Origin: Sperchopsis tessellata
Taxonomy: Eukaryota > Arthropoda > Insecta > Coleoptera > Hydrophilidae
Assembly (NCBI GenBank): GCA_033557685.1
Contig: JAWQRN010000576.1
Span: 1 to 28,223 of the forward strand
Length of the DNA: 28,223 nt
Direction: 5' to 3'
Shown piece after piece: positions 1 to 9,110 of the stretch (the first letter of the stretch is position 1; the number at the start of each line of letters is the position of its first letter). Below the pieces are notes generated by a model. That model did not search any database. It was not told the DNA's origin and was given only the letters and a program-made list of their open reading frames with translations. A program made the translations under genes and the position numbers.

Positions 1-1210
1 GTAGTTCGTTTCTGTATTTAATATATCGACTTGGCCGGTTTGCTTGATATTTGATTTTTCAAATATTTAAATTACACACTCTGTTATTAATGTTCGGCTT
101 TGTAGATCATATTCCAATTAGCTCTTTTTAGTAGTTTTCTGTTGTCATTGATGTACCTTCGTACAAATAATGACTCATGGTATTTTGTATGAGATATGCC
201 AGGATGTCAGACACTAAAGATATGCAATCAAATAAGCTTTCCTAGCTCATAAAAGTTGTGCAACCAATTAAATGAAAATACATTGCGGGGTAGATTGTCT
301 ATGCCTTTTGATTACCATCAGATTTTCAACAAAAATTAACTTACACACTCATTAAACTCATATAAATCAGTTCATTATTTTTTTAGTATAATTTGCACGT
401 ACTGTCAATGATTTTCTACTTCCAGGTTAGTCAAAACAGTGCTTAAAACATTTATTTTTTCTATAGAATAAATAAGAGAACTTTTATGAAGCTGACCTAC
501 AATAAGTAGTAAAACCAATGCCAATTTCTTAGTATCTTGATGAATACCAGAACGTGAGTACCTTACAGATTGATTGTAAGGAAATAATTTGATGTGAATT
601 TTACTTAAGATGGTTTATTATTAAAACATCTTCTCCCATTTATATGCTATGGTATAGTCCATAATATCCCAGAATAACACGTGAATAGTGCAATTGCAAC
701 ATTTATGTAACTCAGTTTTCATACAATATGCTATTTGGATTCGTTCTTGTAAACTAAAAATCTAATATCAGCTGTATAGGAGAAGCTAGATCTATCTAGC
801 TTTGTAGTTAGTACTACAGATCTTTATATGCAAATAACGTTTACAGATGAATTCCAAATTTGTTAAAGTTAATTATTGCTGCAGAACTTATTCGACGATA
901 TAGTGATTTGTATTATTTAAAAGAATATCATTTGAAATACATTTAAACGACAATCTCTCTAAGTTTGATTTAACAGATCTCGATTTAGTGAATTTAGAAT
1001 TTAACGATCAAAATTTCACGAATCTATGATATATGAAGCTTCGAACTTCCCCTGGTTATACGATGTTTAGTATGTATCCTTCCCCCATAGCCCTACTTCC
1101 ATTCCCCTTTAAGTTGCAAATTATCCACTGTGTTTGTATTATAGCGAGGGTCATTTAACATTGTAGGAACATAAACTTATATGAATTTATTCTTGCTATA
1201 TATTCTCAAA
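1..1210. other. AT-rich DNA, no gene seen
   Basis: I see no open frame with protein-like composition, no recognisable transposon motif and no strong inverted or tandem repeat here. The stretch ends where the left end of the mariner-like element begins. Confidence 0.5.
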
Positions 1211-1212
1211 TA

Positions 1213-2292
1213 TACCGGATGTCGCAAACAAATGTTACCACACTTTATCAGCAGGTAAAACGCAGAATTTTATTTTATTAGATTTAACGGTTGAGAAATA
1301 ATAGCCCAATCCAGATTAAGTTTTGAAGAAAGAAAGTTTATGTTACGGCTACTAGAAGTACGAAACCGCGGTAGAAGTGCAAAGATGATTTTGGAGAGAA
1401 TTTCACACTGATTAGCCTAGTACACTCACCATAATACGAATTAGAGGTAAGTTTGAAGCAGATGGAACTGTTCAGAATGTTCAGAGACAATGTATCGTCT
1501 ACAGCCAAGGACATCGCTTCACCAAGCTGTTTGTGAACTAAGAATTCCAAAGGATAGTGTCCATCGTTTTAAGTGGAAAATTTACATACCGAAATTAGTA
1601 CACGCTCTCATTGAAGATAATCCAGATAGAAGAGTTGAGTTTTGTGAGTGGTATTTGGCAAAATATGAAGAAGACCAAGAATTTCATAGGCGATTAATTT
1701 GGAGTGATGAGGTTACATTTACATTAAATGGTACAATTAATTGCCACAATTGTATACACTGGGCGTGTGAAAACCCACACATTATGGAGGAACATCATGT
1801 GAATTTACCAGGAGTGACAGTTTGGTGTGGCTTATCAGCGCAAGGATTAATTGGCCCATTCTTTTTTGAGGGTACTGTCAGCGTTGCCAGTTACCTTAAT
1901 TTATTGTAGGAATCTATCATGCTAGGTATTCTTGAAGATTTTGGCGATGAGGGATTTTATTTCTAACAAGATGGAGCTCAACCACATTTCCATTGTGATG
2001 TAAGGGCCTACATTAATGAGAACCTGCCTAACTTGAGAATAGGACGCAGAAGTCCTGGAGAATACCCACCGCAATCACTAAACCTGACACCACTGAATCT
2101 TTTCTTATGGTGTTTTCTTAAGAATAAAGTTTATGGTAAAAAACCTGCAACCGTTGATGCATTGAAGGTAGCCATCAAAAGGGAATGTGCTGAAATTCGA
2201 ATGAAATGTTTTTAAATGTGTGTGATTCCATAGCTTCACGATACTAGCGCTGTTTAAATCACAATGGTCATCAATTTGAAAATATGAACTAA
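1213..2292 (+). mobile_element. Degenerate mariner-like (DD41D-spaced) DNA transposon
   Basis: The left end looks preserved: a TA dinucleotide at 1213-1214 is followed by CCGGATGTCGCAAAC, which resembles the CAGGGTGTCCCAAA type of terminus found in this superfamily, where insertion duplicates TA. A short leader leads into the transposase pseudogene. I could not find the matching inverted end after 2292, so the right terminus is lost or mutated and the right boundary given is only the end of the coding remnant. The group assignment rests on the encoded protein. Confidence 0.75.
1301..2292 (+). pseudogene. Mariner/Tc-like transposase pseudogene (DDE/D superfamily)
   Basis: In life this enzyme would bind the element ends and cut and paste the DNA using three metal-binding acidic residues. 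The frame begins AQSRLSFEERKF, with ATA at 1301 where the family has ATG. It then shifts +1 from about 1344 to 1486, reading KFEADGTVQN with internal stops. From 1490 it returns to the first frame (RVEFCEWYLAKYEEDQEF, then WSDEVTF). The first catalytic Asp is at 1706-1708 and the second, in QDGA, at 1970-1972. The third position, 42 codons on (DD41D spacing), is Asn at 2096-2098 within LTPLNLFLW. Further lesions are stops at 1907 and 1964, loss of several codons after SVHR, loss of about 25 codons before RTSLHQAV, and a T-run frameshift near 2213. The C-terminus continues to 2292 (CDSIASRY, then NHNGHQFENM) with another stop at 2245. It is clearly inactive. I am sure of the superfamily and less sure of the exact clade. 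Confidence 0.88.
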
Positions 2293-4275
2293 GTACAAAA
2301 AAATACGTTAATCTAGTTCATTATAAACATTGAAAGCAAATTGTACAATATTTAATAAACACTTAGTTTTTCACTTTAAAATCTATAGTATCATTTAGTT
2401 CTTCAATTTATTACAGCATAACGATACTATTTATGTAAAAGTACGTTTCTTCTGTACATTTTTAATAAAATTGTTCACCGCATGGTGAGTAACAAATATT
2501 GTGCTGTTTTATAATTTGGATTTGTGTTGAGATCCAAAGAATATATATAGTGATAAGAGAATATCTTATATTTCTAGTAGAAGGAAACATATTTTTCAAA
2601 TGTTTGGACCACCACTAAATTTATAGCAAATTATCAGCATATGAGAATGAAATGGATTTAAATGACTAAATGACCATGACCAGTGTTGAAATTGAGAGTA
2701 TCTCACATATTATATATCTGTTAACAAAAAATATTTACATTTAAAATGGCATAATCATTGGAAACTTATAATTGAACAAGAGCAATTATCCTACAATTGT
2801 GGGCTGTATATATGATAACATTACAAACACCAGAACTTGAGAAGTAAACACAAAATAAAAACATCTATGAATCCCACTGTATTTAGTGAAATTTCAACTA
2901 GCCTAGAGCTGTATGTTAGATTTAGGACATAAAAGTTACTCTTTCTGTTTCTATAAATTCTTTCAAGGGACTTAAAATATAAACATTATCATCCAATTTA
3001 TTTTTTCCACCTACCATAGATAAAACATATATAGCAGTGTATGGTGCTACACAGATAAGCCAGACAGTATATACAGGAAAGAAATATGGTAAATACATGA
3101 GCCATTGTATTTAACAGTAGAGTAAAATTATGATTTGTTTAAGGTTATGAGTTAAAAAAAGTAATGTTTTGCATTTTCAGATTTATGAAATAAGTTTCTC
3201 TCTACACTATTAGGCCACAGAATAATGGGTTAGACCGAAAGTATTTTACATAATTTAACTTTGATAGTGAGCAAGTGAGTAATACACATATTAAGATAAA
3301 ATATATAAAATATAAAAAGAAGATATCCAAATATCTCGCTAGTAAGGTTCGTAAAATCTAAGTGATGAACCCCAACATAGTTATTTTACAGCTTTAAATG
3401 TAATAGACTTGCAATTCTGGTATTGATTTTTCACATTGCATGTTGCTTATAGCCAGTACTGGCCTTGGTATAATTTAGAAGGTTGTTTGTATCAAAGTGG
3501 ATGTGGTTCTGTTATAAGACAGTGATGACTGGATAGGAATATAAAGGCGTTTGTGAGAAAGTACCATGAAAATAAGTATTACGAATTTGCATAAATATAT
3601 TCACTTCCTAAATAACTAATATTTGTTAAATGTTATAGTTTTAAATATAAATTTGCAGCAGGCACTATAGTATATTACAGTATACATAATTATTACAATT
3701 AATATATTAGAAATTTTACAATATTAATTTTTAGTTAAGTAGATGTAATACCATTTCTTTGTTTTCTTGATTTGTTGTGTTTCCCCTAAATTCTCTCCCC
3801 CAATGAAATTATAAAAACCGTATCTTTTTTAAAACTTTCGGTGCAAATCTATATAAACAGGTATTGTTTAATACCTATCTAATTGTCAAAATACAAAATT
3901 CTCATAAAGAAAATATGATAAACAATGAGTAATTTATTAGTTATGGCTTTGTTTAGAATAGATTTAAAGATTTCACACAGAATTTCACCATTTTTATTCA
4001 TATAGAGTATGTAGCTACAGATTATATATATCATATATAATTTCAGTTTTTAGTTCATTATCATTTTGAAATTTTGTATTTTTGGCAGATAGTCATCAAC
4101 ATACGCAGATCTACGTACAGACAAACCTAAGCAATCGCTTCGAGATGCCACATAAGGCAAGGATGCTGTAGGGCACGCAATCACTAATGCTGCAAAGTTT
4201 ATTTTAACTTCAAATGATAGCCAATCTTCAAAAACTGAAAATGTATGCTTAATCATCACGCAATTCATATAAAGC
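2293..4275. other. AT-rich DNA, no gene seen
   Basis: I found no protein-like open frame and no transposon motif. The right terminus of the mariner-like element should lie in the first few hundred bases, but no inverted copy of its left end is visible. Confidence 0.45.
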
Positions 4276-4320
4276 AATGAAAATATTTGATCTGAAACAT
4301 GCGAAACTGTGCACTCTTTG

Positions 4321-4367
4321 GCTCTGTATGATTGTTTCGTCTTTTAACAATAACTGATCAGCAGAGC
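4321..4367 (-). ncRNA. Type I hammerhead ribozyme relic (copy C)
   Basis: Read 5' to 3' from 4367. Stem I strand GCTCTG (4367-4362) pairs perfectly with CAGAGC (4326-4321). The core is CTGATCA (4361-4355), where a hammerhead needs CTGATGA; the change hits G8, the general acid of catalysis. Stem II opens with G4354 pairing C4339, followed by the invariant GAAA at 4338-4335. The expected stem III CGATCG reads CAATCA, so both of its pairs are broken. Cleavage would fall after 4327. The layout is a hammerhead, but this copy should be inactive. It ends 279 nt from the equivalent point of the truncated copy at 4590-4633. Confidence 0.75.
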
Positions 4368-4589
4368 TAGTTAAAGAGTGCCCGATCTCACATCCTCAGA
4401 TAGATATTATTGTATAATACACACTAGTAAAACCCAGTTGTAAAATTTAAATTCCTTCTATATTCTGCAATTACAACTAGCAACAAAGAACGTGATTCTG
4501 CTAGTTACCTTCCAAGGCCGGTATATTATAAACATTTTTGTGGAAAATGTAAACAAAGAAAATATTTGATCTGAAACATGTGAAACAAT

Positions 4590-4633
4590 GTGCTCGTCAG
4601 TTCTAGACAATCATTTTATCTTTTAACACAGAC
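4590..4633 (-). ncRNA. Truncated hammerhead relic, 3' half only (copy D)
   Basis: On the minus strand from 4633 this starts at stem II (GTCTGTGTTAAAAGAT). It continues through AAAA in place of GAAA, then a stem III TGATTG where the complete copies on the plus strand have CGATCG, then the GTC cleavage triplet at 4608-4606. The 5' half with stem I and CTGATGA is missing because the palindrome inversion lies there. It cannot fold as a ribozyme alone. Confidence 0.65.
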
Positions 4634-4650
4634 AAGGCACTCTTCGACTA

Positions 4651-4697
4651 GCTCTGCTGATGAGTCTGTGTTAAAAGAAGAAACGATCGTCTAGAGC
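4651..4697 (+). ncRNA. Type I hammerhead ribozyme relic (copy A)
   Basis: The canonical core CTGATGA is at 4657-4663 and GAAA at 4680-4683. Stem I is GCTCTG (4651-4656) pairing with TAGAGC (4692-4697), with one G-U pair. Stem II is GTCT (4664-4667) against AGAA (4676-4679): three pairs hold, but the pair next to the core is G-A instead of G-C. Stem III is the minimal CG-AT-CG at 4684-4689 plus the A-U closing pair, followed by GUC with cleavage expected after C4691. Such a short stem III is typical of hammerheads in Penelope-like elements and retrozymes, which work best as dimers. This is the best preserved core in the window. The stem II mismatch probably lowers its activity. Confidence 0.82.
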
Positions 4698-4825
4698 CGA
4701 GGAGCGCACAGTTTCACATGTTTCAGTACAAATATTTTCTTTGTTTACATTTTCAGCCTTTATTCAAATGTTTGTAACATGCCGGCCTCGAACAGTTGCT
4801 AGCAGAATCATACTGTCTTTTAGAC

Positions 4826-5838
4826 TTAAGAAAAGTCAATTAACCTATATAGTTTCTTTCAGAAAACAATTAGAGACATATAGAAAATATCTAACTTCAC
4901 AGATTTCTGATTAAACTTTATACACATGTCCACTAATGGAGATTGTTCATAAGCTCTAGTTCTATGGATTTGTATGTAGAACAGCTGGTTATGTCTATTT
5001 GTACGCACAGGTGCATGAAAAGGAATTCTACACAAGATGTGACAATTTATAAGTCAATTTAATAACTTGTATAAGAACAGTACAGCATCAATATATCTTA
5101 AGTTTTTCAGTTTTTTAAACTTAAATTGGATGCATAAGTCACAATACATCAAAATCACTATGTACAACGAACCTTTTAAAATAAATCTATCTTAAAAATC
5201 GCTTTTGAACTTTGTCTATAGTTTTGAATGAATATCGTAAATTGAGTCTCATATCACATCACAGTATCTCAAACCAGAAACCACTAGAAAAGTGTACACT
5301 TGTAAAGGACTCCATGTTAACAAAGGACTTCATATTGCGCAATACAAAATCCAGGATCCTGAACGCCTTGTTTATCACTGTCTCAACATGATTTATAAAT
5401 GATATCTAATAATCGTAAGTCGTAATCGTAAGCACTATCTCATTATTAAGCACATAATTGAACATCAATAGATTATTTGTTCTCGTGTACGTAATTACAC
5501 TACATTTTTTGATAGTAAATGACACTTTGTTTATGCAACTTCAATCAAACACTCTGTATAAGTCCTCCTCATCTGCAAACATTAATACCAGGCTATCAAA
5601 TATACAGTTTGGCATAACATTTACAAAAACCTTGAATAGTAACGGACCCAAGTTCTATCCTTGAGGTACACCTGAAGCAGCAACATAAAAACTCAACTGA
5701 TAGCCCCTATGACAAACATAATTATTACGTTTTGTAAGATAGCTAGCCATGAACATTAAAGCTGCTCGTGTGAGATCAAACCTTTGCAGTTTCAATCCAC
5801 TTGATCGAATGCTTTGCAAAAGTCCAAGTAAATGTTGC
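4826..5838 (-). pseudogene. Non-LTR retrotransposon (Jockey/CR1-type LINE) reverse transcriptase fragment
   Basis: The intact protein would be a LINE ORF2 reverse transcriptase, which copies element RNA at a nicked target. Read down from 5838, the fragment begins at RT motif A (NIYLDFCKAFDQVD). It continues through ASGVPQG (5675-5658), then a stop where the family has Ser or Thr, then NLGPLLFKVFVN and motif C. There FADD has become FADE (5579-5568). The C-terminal part is also recognisable: ILDFVLRNMKSF, then VQKRF, then HRTRAYEQSP, and an end at MSLIVF with a stop near 4826. Several stops and frameshifts interrupt it. The 5' part (endonuclease and early RT) is absent, as is usual for 5'-truncated LINEs, but here the break coincides with the start of the hammerhead repeat. 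It is inactive. Confidence 0.85.
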
Positions 5839-6262
5839 TATTTTCTTTGTTCACATTTTCAACATTAATTAAAATGTTTATTACATGCCGGTCTCGGAAG
5901 GTAACTAACACAATCACATTTTTTGTTGCTAGTTGTAATTGCAGAATATAGAAGGAATTTCAATTTTACAACAGGGTTTTACTAGTGTGTATTATACACT
6001 AATATCGATCTGAGGATGATAGACCGGGCACTCTTCGACTAGCTCTGCTAATGAATTTGTGTTATAAGATGAAACGATCGTCCAGAGCCGATGAACACAT
6101 GGTTTCACATGTTTCAGATCAAATATTTTCTTTGTTTACATTTTCGACATTTATTAAAATGTTTATAACATGCCGGCTTCAGACGGCAGTTAGCAGAATC
6201 ACTTTATGTGTTTTGCTAGTTCTAATTGTCGAATATAGATGGCTTTTCATTTTTACAACTAA
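5839..6262 (+). repeat. Hammerhead-bearing ~285 bp repeat array, right copy
   Basis: About 1.5 units in the plus orientation. TTTTCTTTGT starts at 5841 and again at 6126, a period of 285. The downstream blocks also recur, ending near TTTTTACAAC at about 6250-6259. One hammerhead motif lies in the complete unit at 6042-6088. Sequence and order match the left copy (4276-4810), so both belong to one family. It shows no coding capacity. The array starts exactly where the LINE fragment stops. Confidence 0.85.
6042..6088 (+). ncRNA. Type I hammerhead ribozyme relic (copy B)
   Basis: Stem I GCTCTG (6042-6047) pairs perfectly with CAGAGC (6083-6088). The core is CTAATGA (6048-6054), so invariant G5 has become A. 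Stem II ATTT (6055-6058) pairs fully with AGAT (6067-6070), including one G-U. GAAA is at 6071-6074, stem III is CG-AT-CG at 6075-6080, and the GUC triplet puts cleavage after C6082. Every helix is intact, but the G5 change should abolish catalysis. Confidence 0.82.
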
Positions 6263-6498
6263 AATTGATATAGGCCATAAATCGAAACATAAGAATGCAA
6301 GTGTTTAACTGATTATCAGATCAAAATTAAAAATACAAAAGGAAAATCAAATAATAATGCCATAAACTATTATTCTGGACACCAAGTACAGATTAAAAAC
6401 CTTAATGAACGGGCATATTAAATTCCTTTCGGTACACATTCATGAATATATTCGGAAGATTTTGGACAGGTTTTCAATTACTAACGAAATTACATAAT

Positions 6499-6577
6499 TA
6501 TCTTCAGGTTTTCCGGGAGATAATGTCGGCAAAAACAAAAGCCAACACATGGTTATCTCCCGGAAAACCTGAAGATA
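6499..6577. repeat. Perfect 25 bp inverted repeat (hairpin)
   Basis: TATCTTCAGGTTTTCCGGGAGATAA at positions 6499-6523 is matched exactly, in reverse complement, by 6553-6577, separated by a 29-base loop. The arms are more GC-rich than the surroundings. It could be the remnant of a fold-back element or a locally duplicated inversion. A hairpin RNA precursor is possible but unsupported by anything else here. Confidence 0.92.
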
Positions 6578-9032
6578 TTTACTTTGGCCTTGGAAGCCTA
6601 CGTACTGAATGACATTAATTATTTCTTTCTTCATTAGCAAGTCGTTGTTCGGTGTTTAGATCATGAAATTCAATAAAAAGAGACAAGATGGGATTGCCAA
6701 AATACTAATTTAAGAAGATGAAAAATATATATGTAAACATCATGAATTATCTAAAATGCATTTTATGAGGTAGAATATACTGATTCATCAATTTGAGATT
6801 AACTATACAAATACAAAATTTTATTTGTTAATTCAATGTCAAATCTGTAGCAAGTGTAGAAACAAAGGCTAAAAACTAAAGCTCACCAACTCACTACCCA
6901 GAAACTGCAGTGATGAAATGAAATGTTCAATCAGCTAATCGAAACATCTTTGGCATGCTGTACTTCACAGTGAGAGTATAGATGTATAAAAGTTTTTCTA
7001 GGACACTTCAGGAATTAATAGGACACTTAATAATGAGACAATATAAATTACACCAATAAATTCAACTCCTACGAAGATACAGCCCTTCAAAGTGAATGGA
7101 CAGTATTTCAATTGTCTTCGCTAATTTAATGTAACTAAAATTAGATATGGAGACACAAATTAATTATGGAGACACTGCAAGACTTTCTCAACAATCAATA
7201 GCAAGTCAATAAGTGGTTAAAATAGGCCTAACCCAAAATCTAATCACTTTATAAACAGTAAGTTAAAACTGTAGTAATAAGCTAATATTTAATTTTTGGC
7301 TGATGTATACATTTTTGTGACAGCGGCTATTAACCAATTGACAGGTTATTCCTTTAGCTATCACTAATATAGAAATAACATTTTACGTTTTATTAAATCA
7401 TAACTTGGTTATTTACATTCAATTTTAATTAATCTTTTGTTATGCGTTAAGGAATTATGTATATTTTACTTTTTATTTGAAAAAAAAATCAGTATATAAG
7501 AAAATAATTAAATTGATGCTTCTGAAAGAGTCATTTCCGGTCTAGTTACATATCTCAAATCTAATCAGTTCAGTACACTTAAATGTGAAATTTGAGATAA
7601 TCAATAGAAAAGCATTTGCACAAGATTTACCTGTGGCACTAGACATCATACCAAAAAAAGGTTAAAACATCTAAATGCATAAATAGGTATTTGAACAGTA
7701 TATGCAAATTAGTTATAAAAAGTCGTACACAAAATTTAAACACTGTGGATCTAACCTTTTCAAAAAAAAAGTGACATTGTCCATCCTCTTTGACAAGCTG
7801 TATTTCAGCAGTGATTGCATTTTTCAATATAGGTACATTCAAATTTATTTGTATTATTTATCAACCTTTTTGGAAATATTAGTAGAAAATCTATCTCGTT
7901 AGGGGGTTGTATTTTTGGATATAATAAGTTTGTGGTTCCCAGTTTAAAAATAGACCTGTCACCCCCTTCAAAAGACCTGGTAATATAAAATAATATATTT
8001 GAAAAAGCATATCCTTTAAAAACTGTGTACAAGGTGTGTTACCCCCGTCAAAATTCTCTCTTTTACTTCATTGTACTGTGTTTTGAATCAAAGCCCTCGA
8101 AATCTTTCCTTCCTCCATCCCAGCTCATAATTCAATACAATTTCTCCTCAATATATAACCTACATAATACTATCCTATTTCCAACCACCCATGATCTAGA
8201 ACTTCTTTATTATTTTCGAATCCGTCAATTTTTGCCACAAGTAAGTTTCATAGCTGAACTATATCTCTACAGTCGTATTTATGTTTACAGAGTTTTTTTT
8301 GCAGATATACAACCTATATTATTTCTACAGAATTTACTTGAATTTTGTTGCATCAAAACCACATGGAGTTTAATTTAAATTGTGTTCACAATTTAATAAA
8401 TTAGGAGAAATGACAAGAAAAATTAGAGAAAATACAGCATTTCAGTTAGCTGGAAAGGTGAGGAAACATTACACTGGATGTTCCACTCTTACTCTGGAAG
8501 AATTGCTGAGATACAGCCTATCAAAGACAATAGACAATGTGCTCTTTTTTAAAAAGTTAGATCAGAAGAATCAAAATTTCCAGAGTAAAAGGTTTACCAA
8601 AACAACAACATTACTATAGTAGCAGTATATCGTTGAAAGATAGTAACTTTTAAGTTAGTTTAAACATAGTTGTTTAAGCTTCTTTATCTCAAAAGTGACT
8701 TACACTACTATATAAATTTGATAAATCACTGATATTGTTCAAAGCGGGGTGGGGGAGCGAACGTTAACATGGAAATCACAGATTACTTTTACTTTAATTT
8801 AGATCTTAAATCTAAAGAACCCCAATGTTATTTATTAGTACTAAAACACATCGTGATATTCCATTGCTTTAAATAAAATACTTTTAAATACTTACGTGAA
8901 AAGATTATTTATTTTCTTAAAAGAAGTATAAAAACGTTTGCATATTTATAAACTAAAACTATTATTTATGTTTAAAGCAAATGAGTTCATGGTACTTTCA
9001 CATAATTAACACCTTTGGGTTGAATGGTGTTA
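6578..9032. other. AT-rich DNA, no supported gene
   Basis: Open frames at 8025-8378 and 8380-8619 have no recognisable domain. The second contains a good splice-donor match (AAG/GTGAGG at about 8455-8463) but no supporting exon structure. A short degenerate direct repeat around CACCCCCTTCAAAA (7952-7972) and TTACCCCCGTCAAAA (8033-8053) is the only other structure noticed. Confidence 0.4.
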
Positions 9033-9110
9033 TTGGACTGGTACAGTGACTATTAGATGCTTACCCCCCTGCTCATCCAACATGACGAGCGTTTTCATTC
9101 CCACCTCGTG
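9033..9110 (+). repeat. tRNA-related SINE head (copy 1)
   Basis: TGGTACAGTGA at 9039-9049 matches the RNA polymerase III A box (TRGYNNARNGG) at ten of eleven positions. About 52 bases on, GTTTTCATTCC at 9091-9101 is a decayed B box, followed by CACCTCGTGGCTCT. The segment from CCCTG to GCTCT aligns without gaps to the copy at 15158-15240, with most positions shared. That shared segment is the main reason to call it a repeat family rather than chance promoter matches. I could not define the SINE body or tail. Confidence 0.45.

Larger units (their letters stand above)
4276..4810 (-). repeat. Hammerhead-bearing ~280 bp repeat array, left copy, folded into a palindrome
   Basis: Read on the minus strand, 4633 down to 4276 holds about 1.3 units of a repeat. 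The block around AAATATTTGATCTGAAACAT occurs at 4281 and again at 4560, a period of 279. From 4664 to 4810 the same family appears on the plus strand, so the array ends in a head-to-head inversion. The same unit recurs at 5839-6262. Each unit includes a type I hammerhead motif, a block ending CTTTGTTTACATTTTC, and a segment with GCCGG followed by TAGCAGAATCA. It encodes no protein. It resembles small non-coding animal retrozymes or the terminal repeats of ribozyme-bearing Penelope-like elements. Confidence 0.85.
4493..4810. repeat. Large imperfect palindrome inside the hammerhead array
   Basis: Arms 4493-4633 and 4664-4810 are inverted copies of each other around a 30 bp spacer. The innermost 14 bp are perfect: CTTTTAACACAGAC at 4620-4633 against GTCTGTGTTAAAAG at 4664-4677. 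The outermost matching block is TGATTCTGCTA at 4493-4503 against TAGCAGAATCA at 4800-4810. The inversion point falls inside stem II of the ribozyme, so the plus arm keeps a whole hammerhead while the minus arm keeps only its 3' half. Confidence 0.88.

Noticed and set aside
1338..1550. Minus-strand frame overlapping the transposase N-terminus
   Set aside because: It is the antisense shadow of the plus-strand transposase pseudogene, which has clear family motifs.
6051..6308. 85-codon plus-strand frame
   Set aside because: It lies across the hammerhead repeat, whose homologous copy at 4276-4810 does not conserve the frame.
6440..6640. 66-codon minus-strand frame
   Set aside because: It is created by the perfect hairpin at 6499-6577 and shows no independent coding sign.
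8025..8378. 117-codon open frame
   Set aside because: Hydrophobic, Phe/Tyr/Leu-rich translation typical of a T-rich strand; no coherent membrane pattern or motif.
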